Shown here: positions 7,812 to 16,348 of the stretch, one piece after another
Position numbering within the stretch: the first letter of the stretch is position 1
Layout: each line of letters starts with the position of its first letter
Source: Streptomyces fumanus
Lineage (GTDB): Bacteria > Actinomycetota > Actinomycetes > Streptomycetales > Streptomycetaceae
Length of the DNA stretch: 64,000 nucleotides
Assembly (NCBI RefSeq): GCF_014655295.1
Contig: NZ_BNBI01000008.1
Span: 372,001-436,000 of the forward strand
Direction: 5' to 3'
Program-made: the position numbers and the translations under genes
The notes under the pieces: model-generated
Database searches by the model: none
Told to the model about the DNA's origin: nothing
The model's input: the letters and a program-made list of their open reading frames with translations, nothing else

Positions 7812-8828
7812 TCAGACGGGCCCCGTGCTGGCCCGTTTCACCAGCCTCGTCGACAGCTCCGTCCGGGTGCTTTCCGGGCGGGCGCCGTCCATCATGCGGA
7901 GCAGCAGGCGCAGGGCCGTTGCCGCCATTTCCGACAGGGGGCGGCGTACGGTCGTCAGGGCCGGGGTCGCCCACCGGGCCTCCGGCAGGTCGTCGAAGCC
8001 GACCACGCTCATCTGGTCCGGCACCCGTAAGCCCCGCTCCGCCAGCGCCTCGTACACCCCAAGCGCCATCGGGTCGGAGCAGACGAACACGGCCGTCGGC
8101 GGCTCGGGCAGATCGAGCAGCTCCCGCATCCGCCGCGCCGCCCCCCGGTCCGCGCCCGCGTGCCGCACGTACTCCGGCCGCTCCGGCACCCCCGCCGCCG
8201 TCAGCGCCGACCGGTACCCCGCGATCCGCGCGCTGCTCACCGGCGTCCCCCGCCGCCCGGCGATCACGGCGATCCGCCGGTGCCCCAGCTTCAGCAGGTG
8301 CTCGGTCGCCGTCACCCCGCCCTGCCAGTTCGCCGCGCCCACCGACACCACCCCCGGCGGCGGCTCCACCGCCGGATCGATCATCACGAACGGCACGCGG
8401 TGCTGCGCCAGCCACGCGTAGTGCGCCGCGGGCAGCTCCGCCAGATCGAACAGCACCCCCGACGACCCCCGCGCCGCGATCCGGTCCAGCCCCCCGCGCC
8501 CCCGGGCCGGACACGCCGACACCAGTACGTCGACACCCGCGTCGTACGCCGCCGCCTCCACCCCGTGCAGCACCGCCCCCGACGCGGAACTCTCCAGCGA
8601 CCGCACCACCAGATCCACCAGCCGGGGCGCCCGCGCCGTGTCGAACCGGGGCCGGCGCACGTACCCGAGCCGGTCCAGCGCCTCCACCACCCGGCGCCGC
8701 GTCTCCGGCGCCACGTCCTCCCGGCCGTTGACCACCTTGGACGCGGTCGGCACCGACACGCCCGCCTCCCGGGCCACCACCGCCAGGGTCGGCCCGGCCG
8801 CCGTGCTCGCACGCGCCGTACGGACCAT
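7812..8828 (-). CDS. LacI family transcriptional regulator
   Basis: A 338-residue repressor. Residues 14-60 form the LacI helix-turn-helix plus hinge (TLAVVAREAGVSVPTASKVVNGREDVAPETRRRV); the rest is a periplasmic-binding-protein-like sensor with GYRSALTAAGVP, AVFVCSDPMALGVYEAL and MSVVGFDDLPEARWATPALTTVRRP. The ATG at 8828 has an AAGGTGG site. It is divergent from a carboxylesterase, and an AAGCGCTT-centred operator lies between the two starts. By family analogy the ligand is a sugar or plant-derived glycoside, but the partner gene is an esterase, so the effector cannot be named. Confidence 0.93.
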   Translation of the reverse strand: MVRTARASTAAGPTLAVVAREAGVSVPTASKVVNGREDVAPETRRRVVEALDRLGYVRRPRFDTARAPRLVDLVVRSLESSASGAVLHGVEAAAYDAGVDVLVSACPARGRGGLDRIAARGSSGVLFDLAELPAAHYAWLAQHRVPFVMIDPAVEPPPGVVSVGAANWQGGVTATEHLLKLGHRRIAVIAGRRGTPVSSARIAGYRSALTAAGVPERPEYVRHAGADRGAARRMRELLDLPEPPTAVFVCSDPMALGVYEALAERGLRVPDQMSVVGFDDLPEARWATPALTTVRRPLSEMAATALRLLLRMMDGARPESTRTELSTRLVKRASTGPV

Positions 8829-8871
8829 CGGGCAACCACCTTCACAGAGCACCCACGCGGGCTACGGGATA

Positions 8872-8883
8872 GAAAGCGCTTCC
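8872..8883. promoter_or_regulatory. LacI-type operator GAAAGCGCTTCC
   Basis: An 8-bp AAGCGCTT core with arms matching at 5 of 6 positions is the classical LacI/GalR half-site arrangement. It sits between the divergent LacI and carboxylesterase starts, so autoregulation and control of the esterase are both expected. Confidence 0.75.
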
Positions 8884-8944
8884 TAATCTAGATCGGCCGC
8901 CGATCCGGCGGAATACCCGTGCACGCCGGGGCGCTCAGTCACAC

Positions 8945-10438
8945 ATGACGGCGGACCGGACGGACCCCGAGGTCCCCACCCCGTACGGCGTAGTGCGCGG
9001 CCGGTGGGAGCACGGCGTCGCGGTCTTCCGCGGCATCCCGTACGCCGCCCCGCCCTTCGGCCCCCGCCGCTTCCGCCCGCCCGTCCCGCCGGACCCCTGG
9101 GACGGCGTGCGCGACGCGGGCGCCTTCGGCCCCACCGCCCCCAAACCCCCGTACTCCCCGGCCTTCGCCCGCTACCTCTCCGACCCCGACATCCCCGGCG
9201 ACGACTGCCTCAACCTCAACGTCTGGACCCCCGATCCCGCCCCCGCCGCCCGCCTGCCCGTCCTCGTCTGGCTGCACGGCGGCGCCCTCACCAGGGGCTC
9301 CTCCGCCGTACCGGTCTACGACGGCCACTCCTTCGCCCGCGACGGCGTGGTCCTCGTCTCCCTCAACTACCGCCTCGGCATCGAGGGCTACGGCCTCTTC
9401 CCGGACGCCCCCGCCAACGCGGGCCTGCGCGACCAGATCGCCGCGCTGGAGTGGGTACGGGAGTCCATCGCCGCGTTCGGCGGCGACCCCGGCCTGGTCA
9501 CCCTCGCCGGTCAGTCCGCCGGGGCCATCAGCGCCGGCGCGCTCCTCGCCGCCCCCCGGGCCCGGGGCCTCTTCCGCCGGGCCGTCCTCCAGAGCGGCGC
9601 CCCCGAGGCCACTGAACGCGCGAAGGTGCGGCGGATCGTCCGCCGCATGGCCAACCGGCTCAAGATCCCCGCCACCGCCGAGGCGTTCGCCGCCGTCGAC
9701 CGCGCCCTGCTGCTCCGCGTCCAGGGCGAGGTCGGCCGGCTCAGCAGCCCCGTCCTCGGCGGCCCCGCCTTCGGCATCGTCGTCGACGACGACGTGCTGC
9801 CCCGCGACCCCCTCGACGCGCTCGTCGCCGGGGACGCGGCCCCCGGCACCGACCTGCTGCTGGGCTGGACCCGTGACGAGTACCGGCTCTGGCTCGTCCC
9901 CGGCGGCCTCCTCCAACGCGTCGACCGGCTCGGCGCGGTCGCCCTCGCGGGCGCGCGGGCCCGCTGCCGCTGCGGCCACGACGTACCGCGCGGCTACCGC
10001 GCGCTCCATCCCGACGCGGGCACCGCCGAGATCGTCGGCCAGATGATCACCGACCATCTGCTGCGGGTGCCGCTGCACCGCCTCGCCGACGCGCGGGCGG
10101 GTACGTCGTACGTCTACGAGTTCGCCTGGCCGTCCAACCTGCCCGACCTCGGCGCCTGCCACGCCCTGGAACTCGGGTTCGTCTTCGACAGCGGGGACCT
10201 GCCGGACGCGCGGCGGCTCGCGGGGGAGGGGGCGCCCCGTTCCCTCGCCGAGGCGATGCACACGGCGTGGGTCCGCTTCGCCGCGACGGGGGACCCGGGG
10301 TGGGAGGCGTGGGACGCCTCCCACCCCGTACGGATCTTCGACGGGGCCGGGTCGCCGCACACGGTACGGGGGCTGCGGGACCGGGAGGTGGCGCTCAGCG
10401 GGTCAGGCGGAGGAAGGCGGTCCAGGCTTCGGGCGTGA
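8945..10438 (+). CDS. Type-B carboxylesterase/lipase
   Basis: A 497-residue alpha/beta hydrolase of the carboxylesterase B family, which hydrolyses carboxylic esters. It shows the N-terminal FRGIPYAAPPFGPRRFRPP, the cysteine-containing DDCLNLNVWTP, the oxyanion motif WLHGGAL and the nucleophile elbow GQSAG (Ser about residue 191). There is no clear signal peptide, so it is probably cytosolic. No good ribosome site precedes the ATG at 8945. Its last 44 bp overlap the DUF397 gene tail-to-tail. It is probably under LacI control from the operator at 8872. Confidence 0.92.
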   Translation: MTADRTDPEVPTPYGVVRGRWEHGVAVFRGIPYAAPPFGPRRFRPPVPPDPWDGVRDAGAFGPTAPKPPYSPAFARYLSDPDIPGDDCLNLNVWTPDPAPAARLPVLVWLHGGALTRGSSAVPVYDGHSFARDGVVLVSLNYRLGIEGYGLFPDAPANAGLRDQIAALEWVRESIAAFGGDPGLVTLAGQSAGAISAGALLAAPRARGLFRRAVLQSGAPEATERAKVRRIVRRMANRLKIPATAEAFAAVDRALLLRVQGEVGRLSSPVLGGPAFGIVVDDDVLPRDPLDALVAGDAAPGTDLLLGWTRDEYRLWLVPGGLLQRVDRLGAVALAGARARCRCGHDVPRGYRALHPDAGTAEIVGQMITDHLLRVPLHRLADARAGTSYVYEFAWPSNLPDLGACHALELGFVFDSGDLPDARRLAGEGAPRSLAEAMHTAWVRFAATGDPGWEAWDASHPVRIFDGAGSPHTVRGLRDREVALSGSGGGRRSRLRA

Positions 10439-10634
10439 CGGTGAGGTGGGGGGTGGCGGGGGTTTTGGAGTCGCGGATGTGGATGGCGGTGGGGTGGGTG
10501 GCGATCTCTACGCAGGCGCCGCCTTCGCCGCTGCTGTGGCTCGACTTGCGCCAGGTGTAAGCGAGTTCAACGCAGTTGCCGCCGTCGCTGCCGCTGTAAC
10601 TCGACTTGAACCACCGAAGTGCAGTGCTGCTCAT
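10395..10634 (-). CDS. DUF397 protein (partner of the XRE regulator)
   Basis: A 79-residue protein with two consecutive DUF397 signatures: WFKSSYSGSDGGNCVELA and WRKSSHSSGEGGACVEIA. It ends with the typical WTAFLRLTR segment. DUF397 proteins are small partners of the adjacent XRE/DUF5753 regulators in Streptomyces; some such pairs affect development and antibiotic production, probably as regulator and antagonist. The ATG overlaps the upstream stop as ATGA (10631-10634), giving translational coupling. Its end overlaps the convergent carboxylesterase gene. Confidence 0.9.
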   Translation of the reverse strand: MSSTALRWFKSSYSGSDGGNCVELAYTWRKSSHSSGEGGACVEIATHPTAIHIRDSKTPATPHLTVTPEAWTAFLRLTR

Positions 10635-11446
10635 TGGTCTCCTAGCAGACGGTCCAACAGGTCCCTCGACTCCTCTGTGTTGAGAGCCTGCGTCCGCAGC
10701 ATCGCACACCTTTGCGTGAGGATGGCCACCTCGTCCGGACTCGCGATCAGTTGGCTACCACGCTGGGTCTCCGTGTAAGCCAGGCGCTGGTGTTCGGGTG
10801 TTTCCAAGAGAACGAACGGACCGTCGAGGGCCGCGTGAGTGCTGCGTCCGAGTGGCAGGATCTGCACGACGACGCCCGGGATCTCGGCCTGCTGCCGCAG
10901 GTGGCGCAACTGCGTGAAGTACACCTCGTCGCCGCCCAGGCGGTCTCGTAGCACCGACTCCCAGATGACGAAGCACGTGAGCGGCGGCTCCTTGCGGCGA
11001 AAGATCGTCTGCCGCTGGATGCGTGCCGTCACGAGGTGCTCGATCTCATCCTCGTCGAGGACCGGAATGCGGCTGCGGAACACCGCCCTCGCATACGCCT
11101 CCGTCTGAAGCAGACCAGGCAGCACTTGGTTCTCGTAGGAGGAGATGACGATGGCCTCTTGCTCCCGGTCCAGGAACTCCTCCGCCCACAACGGAACCAG
11201 GTCGACCTCTGGCATCCGGCTGACGGCAGTCGCCAACGCCCCCTTGGTCTCCAGCCGTTCATCAAGTTGCTCGGCGAGATCCGGCTTCAGTGGGCGGCGG
11301 CCCTGTTCGATGGACGCGATCTGCTGTTCACTGATGTTGAAGACCTCACTGAGGGACCTCTGCGTGTGGCCCGCCGCCTCGCGATAGAGGGCGAGCAGCG
11401 CACCCACCATCTTCATCGCGGACGCGTTCCGTCGAGTCGTGGCCAT
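10631..11446 (-). CDS. XRE helix-turn-helix regulator with DUF5753 domain
   Basis: A 271-residue protein. Residues 15-70 form an XRE HTH (LYREAAGHTQRSLSEVFNIS...QIASIEQGRR); the remainder is a DUF5753 domain with ENQVLPGLLQTEAYARAVF, RQTIFRRKEPPLTCFVIWE and VVVQILPLGRSTHAALDGPFVLLE. The start at 11446 follows a GGGGAG site. It is coupled to the DUF397 gene below it and divergent from a GHKL ATPase gene, so all three usual members of this actinobacterial signalling set are present. The regulated genes are not visible. Confidence 0.93.
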   Translation of the reverse strand: MATTRRNASAMKMVGALLALYREAAGHTQRSLSEVFNISEQQIASIEQGRRPLKPDLAEQLDERLETKGALATAVSRMPEVDLVPLWAEEFLDREQEAIVISSYENQVLPGLLQTEAYARAVFRSRIPVLDEDEIEHLVTARIQRQTIFRRKEPPLTCFVIWESVLRDRLGGDEVYFTQLRHLRQQAEIPGVVVQILPLGRSTHAALDGPFVLLETPEHQRLAYTETQRGSQLIASPDEVAILTQRCAMLRTQALNTEESRDLLDRLLGDQ

Positions 11447-11528
11447 GCGGTCGAACTCCCCACCAGGGCGCGTACGTTCACTGGGCGGCCCCCGTACGGA
11501 GAAGCCGTACGGGCGCACGCACTGTTTG

Positions 11529-12014
11529 ATGATGGCCACGGAGTGTGACTCTCGTCACGTGAATGGCAAAACTCCACCCTTGTTCCACGCACCTGCTCAG
11601 CGTGAGCGCTTCTACCGCCGTGAGCGCCGGTCCGTGCCGGCCGCGCGGGAGTTCACGCGCTGGGCGCTCGACGACTGGGGCGCGCGGCGGCGCGCGGACG
11701 ACGTAGTGCTGTGTGTCAGTGAGTTGACGACGAACGCGTTGCTGCACGGCGTACCGCCGGGACGCGGCTTCCTGTTGCGGCTGCTGGCGTACGAGGACGG
11801 GCTGGTCCGGGTCGAGGTGCACGACAGCGGGGGCGGTGTACCGGCGGTGCGGGAACCGGGGGAGGGCGGACGCGGGCTGCTGCTGGTGTCGATGCTGGCG
11901 GACAAGTGGGGGGTGGGGGAGCGGGACCCCGGCAAGACGGTGTGGTGCGAGTTCGCGGCGGAAAATGAGGGGCGTACGGAGGGGGCGCGAGCCATCATGC
12001 GGCATGCGCCCTGA
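11529..12014 (+). CDS. ATP-binding (GHKL/HATPase) anti-sigma-like kinase
   Basis: A protein of about 161 residues with a histidine-kinase-like ATPase fold of the RsbW/SpoIIAB type: AREFTRWALDDW, the N-box CVSELTTNALLHG, the G1 box VEVHDSGGG and the G2 box GGRGLLLVSMLADKWGV. Such proteins phosphorylate anti-anti-sigma factors or act beside XRE/DUF397 pairs. Two adjacent in-frame ATGs (11529 and 11532) and a GTG at 11559 are possible starts; none has a strong ribosome site. The stop overlaps the start of the GNAT gene by 11 bp, so the two are probably translated together. Confidence 0.85.
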   Translation: MMATECDSRHVNGKTPPLFHAPAQRERFYRRERRSVPAAREFTRWALDDWGARRRADDVVLCVSELTTNALLHGVPPGRGFLLRLLAYEDGLVRVEVHDSGGGVPAVREPGEGGRGLLLVSMLADKWGVGERDPGKTVWCEFAAENEGRTEGARAIMRHAP

Positions 12015-12849
12015 TGACTGGCACCTCACCGAGAACGTCGATGAATTCCTCGCCCGCGCGGGCGACTTCCTGCACTCGCGTCCGGCGCTGCACACCGTGA
12101 CGCTGACGGTGACGGAGGCGCTGCGCACGCGGGGGCCGGACGCGTTCGGGGCGGGGGCCCCGGTGTTCGGCTGGCTGGAGGAGGAGGGCGAGGTGCGGGC
12201 GACGTTCTTCCGCACCCCGCCCGCCGGGCTGAACCTGACGCCGCTCACCGGTGAGCAGGCCGACCTGCTGGCGGTCCGGCTGGCCGGCGCCGGGCACGTA
12301 CTGCCCTGGGCGAAGGCGGAGGAGGCGACGGCCACCGTGTTCGCGCGGGCGTGGCGGCGGCACGCGGGGGTGACGCCCGTACTGAGGGAGCGGCAGCGGC
12401 TGTACCGGTTGGGGCCGCTGACGCCGCCGGAGCCGTTGCCGGAGGGCCGGGTGCGGTGGGCGGGGGAAGGGGACGTCGAGCGACTGGTGCGCTGGAACCG
12501 GGAGTTCATGATCGACGTGGGGGAGGACGGCGAGTCCGTGGACGAGCGCCGGGTCGGCCACCGGCGTTACGCGTTCTGGGAGACCCCGGACGGCACGCCG
12601 GTGTCGATGGCGGGCGTGAACCCGCTGGTGGCCGGCCAGGTCCGGGTGGGCCCGGTCTACACCCCGGCCCGGTTCCGCGGACGCGGCTACGCGGGCGCGG
12701 TGACGGCCGAGGTGAGCCGGGAGGCGCTGGCCGAGGGCGCGAAGGAGGTCGTCCTCTTCGCGGACCTGGCCAACCCGACCAGCAACGCCCTCTACCAGCG
12801 CCTCGGGTACGTCCCGGTGGCCGACTTCGCCGACTACGACTTCACGTAG
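12004..12849 (+). CDS. GNAT family N-acetyltransferase
   Basis: A 281-residue protein. About 140 N-terminal residues have no motif I recognise; the GNAT domain follows, with VRVGPVYTPARFRGRGYAGAVTAEVSR covering the acetyl-CoA pyrophosphate loop (RGRGYA) and a C-terminal NPTSNALYQRLGYVPVADF. It transfers an acetyl group from acetyl-CoA to an unknown amine. It starts inside the ATPase gene (11-bp overlap), which implies coupling. Its 3' end overlaps the convergent hydrolase gene by 16 bp. Confidence 0.88.
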   Translation: MRPDDWHLTENVDEFLARAGDFLHSRPALHTVTLTVTEALRTRGPDAFGAGAPVFGWLEEEGEVRATFFRTPPAGLNLTPLTGEQADLLAVRLAGAGHVLPWAKAEEATATVFARAWRRHAGVTPVLRERQRLYRLGPLTPPEPLPEGRVRWAGEGDVERLVRWNREFMIDVGEDGESVDERRVGHRRYAFWETPDGTPVSMAGVNPLVAGQVRVGPVYTPARFRGRGYAGAVTAEVSREALAEGAKEVVLFADLANPTSNALYQRLGYVPVADFADYDFT

Positions 12850-13754
12850 AGGCGGCCCAGCGGCTCGGGGTCCGCCTCCAGCGCCGCGGCCTCGGCCTTC
12901 CAGGCGGGGTCGCCGGGGTGCAGGGTGTCGCGCAGGAAGGCGGTGCTGAGCCGCTGGATCAGGGCGACGCGGGCGGGGCTCTCGTCGGTGGTCTCGGCGA
13001 CCCGTTCGCCCGGTATGCCGCCGAGCGAGTGTTCGGCCCCGAAGAGGGTGAGCAGGCGCTTGTCGCCGGGGCTGTGGGTGTAGCCGTCGGTGAACCAGTC
13101 GGGCCCGCGGGTGGACAGCGCGGAGTCGTCGTGGTCGCCGGCGACGATGAGGGCGGGTGCGGTCATGGTGGAGAAGTCGGGTCGCATGAAGGGCAGGTGC
13201 TCCTCGGCGAACGGCGTGAGGCTGTCCCCGAGGCCGGTCAGCGCGAGCAGGACGCCCGCCGTGACGCGGGGGTCGGAGAGGTCCTCGCCGGGTACGCCGT
13301 CGGCGTCGAGGACGCGGGCGCCGAGCAGGGTGCTGGCGGTCTGCGCGCCCCAGGAGTGCCCGGCGACGGCGATCCGGTCGCGGTCGACCCGCCCGGCGAG
13401 GCCGGGTACCGCGGCCTCCAGGACGTCGAGCCCGTCCAGTATCCGCTTCAGATCCTCGACGCGGAACCGCCAGATCCGGGGCGTACGGGGATCGTCGGCG
13501 GGGATGCCGAGCGTGCGGGAGTCGAGGTGGGTGGGGCGCAGGACGACGAAGCCCTGGGCGGCCCAGTGGTCGGCGAGGGGCGCGTAACCGTCCATCGACC
13601 AACTGAAACCGTGCGAGAAGACGATGACGGGCAGACCGCTCCCGGACGCGGGCGCGGTCACGGCGACCTGGAGGTCCTCACCGCGCCCGGGGGCGGGCAG
13701 GACCACGGGCTTGGCGGTGATCACCGTAGGGACAGGGGAGGTCGAGATCGACAT
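12834..13754 (-). CDS. Alpha/beta hydrolase (acylhydrolase/dienelactone-hydrolase-like)
   Basis: A 306-residue alpha/beta hydrolase. It has an oxyanion region VIVFSHGFSWSMDGYAPLADH, the nucleophile elbow AVAGHSWGAQTAS, a late acidic residue in ALIVAGDHDDS and a His in LFGAEHSLGG. It most resembles PAF-acetylhydrolase-like or cutinase-like bacterial hydrolases. No signal peptide is visible. The start at 13754 has a GAGAGG site, which decides it over upstream readings. Two TetR-type half palindromes lie just upstream, suggesting repression by an unlinked TetR protein. Confidence 0.85.
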   Translation of the reverse strand: MSISTSPVPTVITAKPVVLPAPGRGEDLQVAVTAPASGSGLPVIVFSHGFSWSMDGYAPLADHWAAQGFVVLRPTHLDSRTLGIPADDPRTPRIWRFRVEDLKRILDGLDVLEAAVPGLAGRVDRDRIAVAGHSWGAQTASTLLGARVLDADGVPGEDLSDPRVTAGVLLALTGLGDSLTPFAEEHLPFMRPDFSTMTAPALIVAGDHDDSALSTRGPDWFTDGYTHSPGDKRLLTLFGAEHSLGGIPGERVAETTDESPARVALIQRLSTAFLRDTLHPGDPAWKAEAAALEADPEPLGRLYVKS

Positions 13755-13780
13755 GGGGGTGCCTCTCAGGCGGAGTAAGC

Positions 13781-13826
13781 GGAACAATGCTCCGGTAACA
13801 CCTCCGACGATACGGAGCAGCGTTCC
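13781..13826. promoter_or_regulatory. Paired inverted GGAACnnTGCTCCG operators
   Basis: Two 14-bp elements (13781-13794 and, inverted, 13813-13826) match at 12 of 14 positions. Each is itself quasi-palindromic (GGAnC...GnTCC), the usual shape of TetR-family sites. They lie about 30 bp upstream of the hydrolase start. Confidence 0.6.
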
Positions 13827-13941
13827 GCTTTGCAAGCCGGGGAGGTCAGGGGGATGTGCCGGCGCCGCCGGCGCGGGCATGATGCAAGCCGGGCGGTAGC
13901 GGCGTACGGGGTGGCATACCGGCGGCATACGGGGGCGGCGC

Positions 13942-14451
13942 ATGGTCGACGGCGTGCGGGAATTCCTGCGCTCGCGCTCGGTGTGGGTGGCGGCGGGCAA
14001 CGCGGGCACGCTGCTCGGTGCCCTGGCCGGGCTGGTGTCCTACTGGTCGCGTCCGCTGTCGTTCGCGGGCTGTGCCGTCGTCGCCCTGGTCTGCCTGGCC
14101 GGCCAGGCGGTCGCCGTGATCCCGGTCGCGTGGCCGGGACGGGCGCCCTCGGACCTCCACCAGAACCTGACGGTGGCCACTGTGTGCGGTTCCTGGATCT
14201 TCGGGGTGCTCCCGGGCGCGGGCCTGCTCGCCCTCTTCGACGTGGACGTGGACAGCCCCCCGTGGGCCGCCCTGTACTTCTCGGGCACGGTCCTCATGGT
14301 CGCGTGCGTCGCGGGCCTGATCACCGCGACGGCCGTCTCGGACAGGACGGGGACACCGCCCCTCGACGCACCCGGGCCGCCGGGCGTGCTGGACGAGGGC
14401 GCGGGCGGCTCGGACGGCTCGGACGGCTCGGGCGGCTCGGACGGCGACTGA
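13942..14451 (+). CDS. Small integral membrane protein, unknown function
   Basis: A 169-residue protein with about four transmembrane segments (near residues 15-32, 40-63, 78-98 and 107-128) and a Gly/Ser/Asp-rich tail (GGSDGSDGSGGSDGD) from a short DNA repeat. The ATG at 13942 has a GGGGGCGG stretch upstream. I do not recognise the family. It converges on the homocysteine methyltransferase with a 4-bp gap. Confidence 0.7.
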   Translation: MVDGVREFLRSRSVWVAAGNAGTLLGALAGLVSYWSRPLSFAGCAVVALVCLAGQAVAVIPVAWPGRAPSDLHQNLTVATVCGSWIFGVLPGAGLLALFDVDVDSPPWAALYFSGTVLMVACVAGLITATAVSDRTGTPPLDAPGPPGVLDEGAGGSDGSDGSGGSDGD

Positions 14452-14455
14452 GCGG

Positions 14456-15352
14456 CTACAGGGTGCGCGCGATCCGGGTGATCGTCTCCGGCCCGACCCG
14501 GCAGCAGCCGCCGATCAGCCGGGCCCCGGCGTCCCGCCAGCCCCGTACCCGCCCGGCGTCGAACCGGGAGCCGCCGGCCCAGGCGCGGGCGGCGGCGTCC
14601 CAGGTCTCGCCGCTGTTGGGGTAGGCGACGACGGGCTTGCCGGTCACCCGGGCCGCGACGGCGACCGCGTGGTCGACCTCCTCGGGGGCGCAGCAGTTCA
14701 CGCCGACGGCGATCACCTCGTCGGCGTCGGCGGCCAGTCCGAACGCCTCCTCCAGCGGCTGCCCGGCCCGGGTCCGCCCGCCGTCTACGGTGTACGACAG
14801 CCAGGCCGGCACCCCGAGCCCGCGCACCGCCCGCAGCAGCGCCGCGGCCTCGTCGGTGTCGGGCACGGTCTCCAGCGCGAGCACATCGGGCCGGGCGGCG
14901 GCGAGTACTTCGAGGCGGGGCCGGTGGAACCGCTCCAGCTCGCCGACGCTCAGCCCGTACCGCCCCCGGTACTCGGAGCCGTCCGCGAGCATGGCCCCGT
15001 ACGGCCCGGCGGACGCCGCCACCCACCGCGCCCGCCCGGCACCGGCCCGTCGGGCCGCCTCCCGGGCCAGTTCCACGCTGAGCGCCATGAGCCCGGCGGC
15101 ACGCTCCCGCCCGATGCCGCGCCCCGCGAACCCTTCGAAGGTCGCCTGATAACTGGCGGTGATCGCCACGTCCGCCCCGGCCCGGAAGTACGCCAGATGC
15201 GCCTCGACGAGGGCCTCGGGCCGCTCGACCAGCAGCCGGGCCGACCACAGCTCGTCCCCGAGGTCGTACCCGCCCGCCGCGAGCTGATTGGACAGGCCGC
15301 CGTCGAGGACGAGGGCCGACGTGCTGAGCGCCTGGGCGATTCCACTGGTCAT
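14456..15352 (-). CDS. mmuM: Homocysteine S-methyltransferase
   Basis: A 298-residue zinc enzyme that transfers a methyl group from S-methylmethionine (or AdoMet) to homocysteine. Diagnostic features are VLDGGLSNQLAAGGYDL, DVAITASYQATFEGF, ALETVPDTDEAAALL, and the zinc-binding cysteines in GVNCC and GGCCRVGP. Length is normal for MmuM. The start at 15352 precedes MTSGIAQAL; no strong ribosome site is seen. It is divergent from the glutamine amidotransferase gene, and no other methionine gene is nearby. Confidence 0.9.
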   Translation of the reverse strand: MTSGIAQALSTSALVLDGGLSNQLAAGGYDLGDELWSARLLVERPEALVEAHLAYFRAGADVAITASYQATFEGFAGRGIGRERAAGLMALSVELAREAARRAGAGRARWVAASAGPYGAMLADGSEYRGRYGLSVGELERFHRPRLEVLAAARPDVLALETVPDTDEAAALLRAVRGLGVPAWLSYTVDGGRTRAGQPLEEAFGLAADADEVIAVGVNCCAPEEVDHAVAVAARVTGKPVVAYPNSGETWDAAARAWAGGSRFDAGRVRGWRDAGARLIGGCCRVGPETITRIARTL

Positions 15353-15456
15353 GCCGTCGACGCTAGCCGCAGCGCGTCGACCGCGCGGGCCTGCGATGCT
15401 GGGAAGTGGGTACCCCTTTGCGCGGCCGGACGATCGATCACGACAAGGCGGTGGAC

Positions 15457-16290
15457 ATGTGCCGTTGGCTCGCTTACTCGGGCTCCCCGATCCTGCTCGA
15501 AAACATGATCTACAAGCCGGCGCACTCACTCATCGACCAGAGCCTGCACGCCAAGATGGGCGTCGAGACGACCAACGGCGACGGCTTCGGCGTCGGCTGG
15601 TACGGCTCCGCCAAGGACACCCCGGCGATCGTCCGCGAGATCGGCCCGGCCTGGAGCAACCGCAACCTGCGCGAGATCGCGGGGCACGTCCGCTCCCACC
15701 TGTTCTTCGCGCACATCCGCGCCTCGACGGGGTCGGCGGTGCAGCAGACCAACTGCCACCCGTTCCGGTACGGCCGCTGGATGTGGATGCACAACGGGGC
15801 GATCGCGGAGTACCCGCGGCTCCGCCGTGACCTGGTCATGGCCGTGGACCCGGAGCTGTTCCTGCACATCGAGGGCTCGACCGACTCGGAGGTGATGTTC
15901 TACCTGGCCCTCACCTTCGGCCTGGAACAGGACCCCCCGACGGCGGTGGCCCGCATGGCCGGCCTGGTGGAGGAGGTGGGCCGCGCCCACGGGGTGGAGT
16001 ACCCCCTCCAGATGACGGTGGCGACCACCGACGGCGAGTCCGTCTGGGCCTTCCGCTACTCCACGCAGAAAGCCTCCCGCTCCCTCTTCTACAGCACCCG
16101 CGTGGAGACCCTCCGCTCCCTCCACCCCGACCTCGCCTTCCTCCGCGAAGCCTCCGACTCCACCCGCCTCATCGTCTCCGAACCCCTCGGCGACCTCCCC
16201 GGCGTCTGGAACGAGGTCCCGGAGAGCACGTACGGCGTCGTCCACCCGGGCGGCGGCGAACGCTGGTCCTTCGCGCCGCAGACGCCGTAG
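15457..16290 (+). CDS. Class II glutamine amidotransferase (YafJ/EgtC-like)
   Basis: A 277-residue Ntn-type amidotransferase. The start at 15457 is fixed by biology: class II enzymes use Cys2, exposed by removal of Met1, as nucleophile, and this start gives MCRWLAYSG with an AAGGCGG site just before. Other signatures are GDGFGVGWYG, FFAHIRASTGSAVQQTNCHPF and WMWMHNGAIAEY. The family hydrolyses glutamine or a gamma-glutamyl amide; EgtC acts in ergothioneine synthesis. No egtA, egtB, egtD or egtE gene is nearby, so the YafJ-like generic assignment is safer. Confidence 0.88.
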   Translation: MCRWLAYSGSPILLENMIYKPAHSLIDQSLHAKMGVETTNGDGFGVGWYGSAKDTPAIVREIGPAWSNRNLREIAGHVRSHLFFAHIRASTGSAVQQTNCHPFRYGRWMWMHNGAIAEYPRLRRDLVMAVDPELFLHIEGSTDSEVMFYLALTFGLEQDPPTAVARMAGLVEEVGRAHGVEYPLQMTVATTDGESVWAFRYSTQKASRSLFYSTRVETLRSLHPDLAFLREASDSTRLIVSEPLGDLPGVWNEVPESTYGVVHPGGGERWSFAPQTP

Positions 16291-16348
16291 GAGCACCAGG
16301 TCGGTATCCCGCCAGCGTGGCGGGGCGGGGGCGGCGAGGCTCGTGGGC

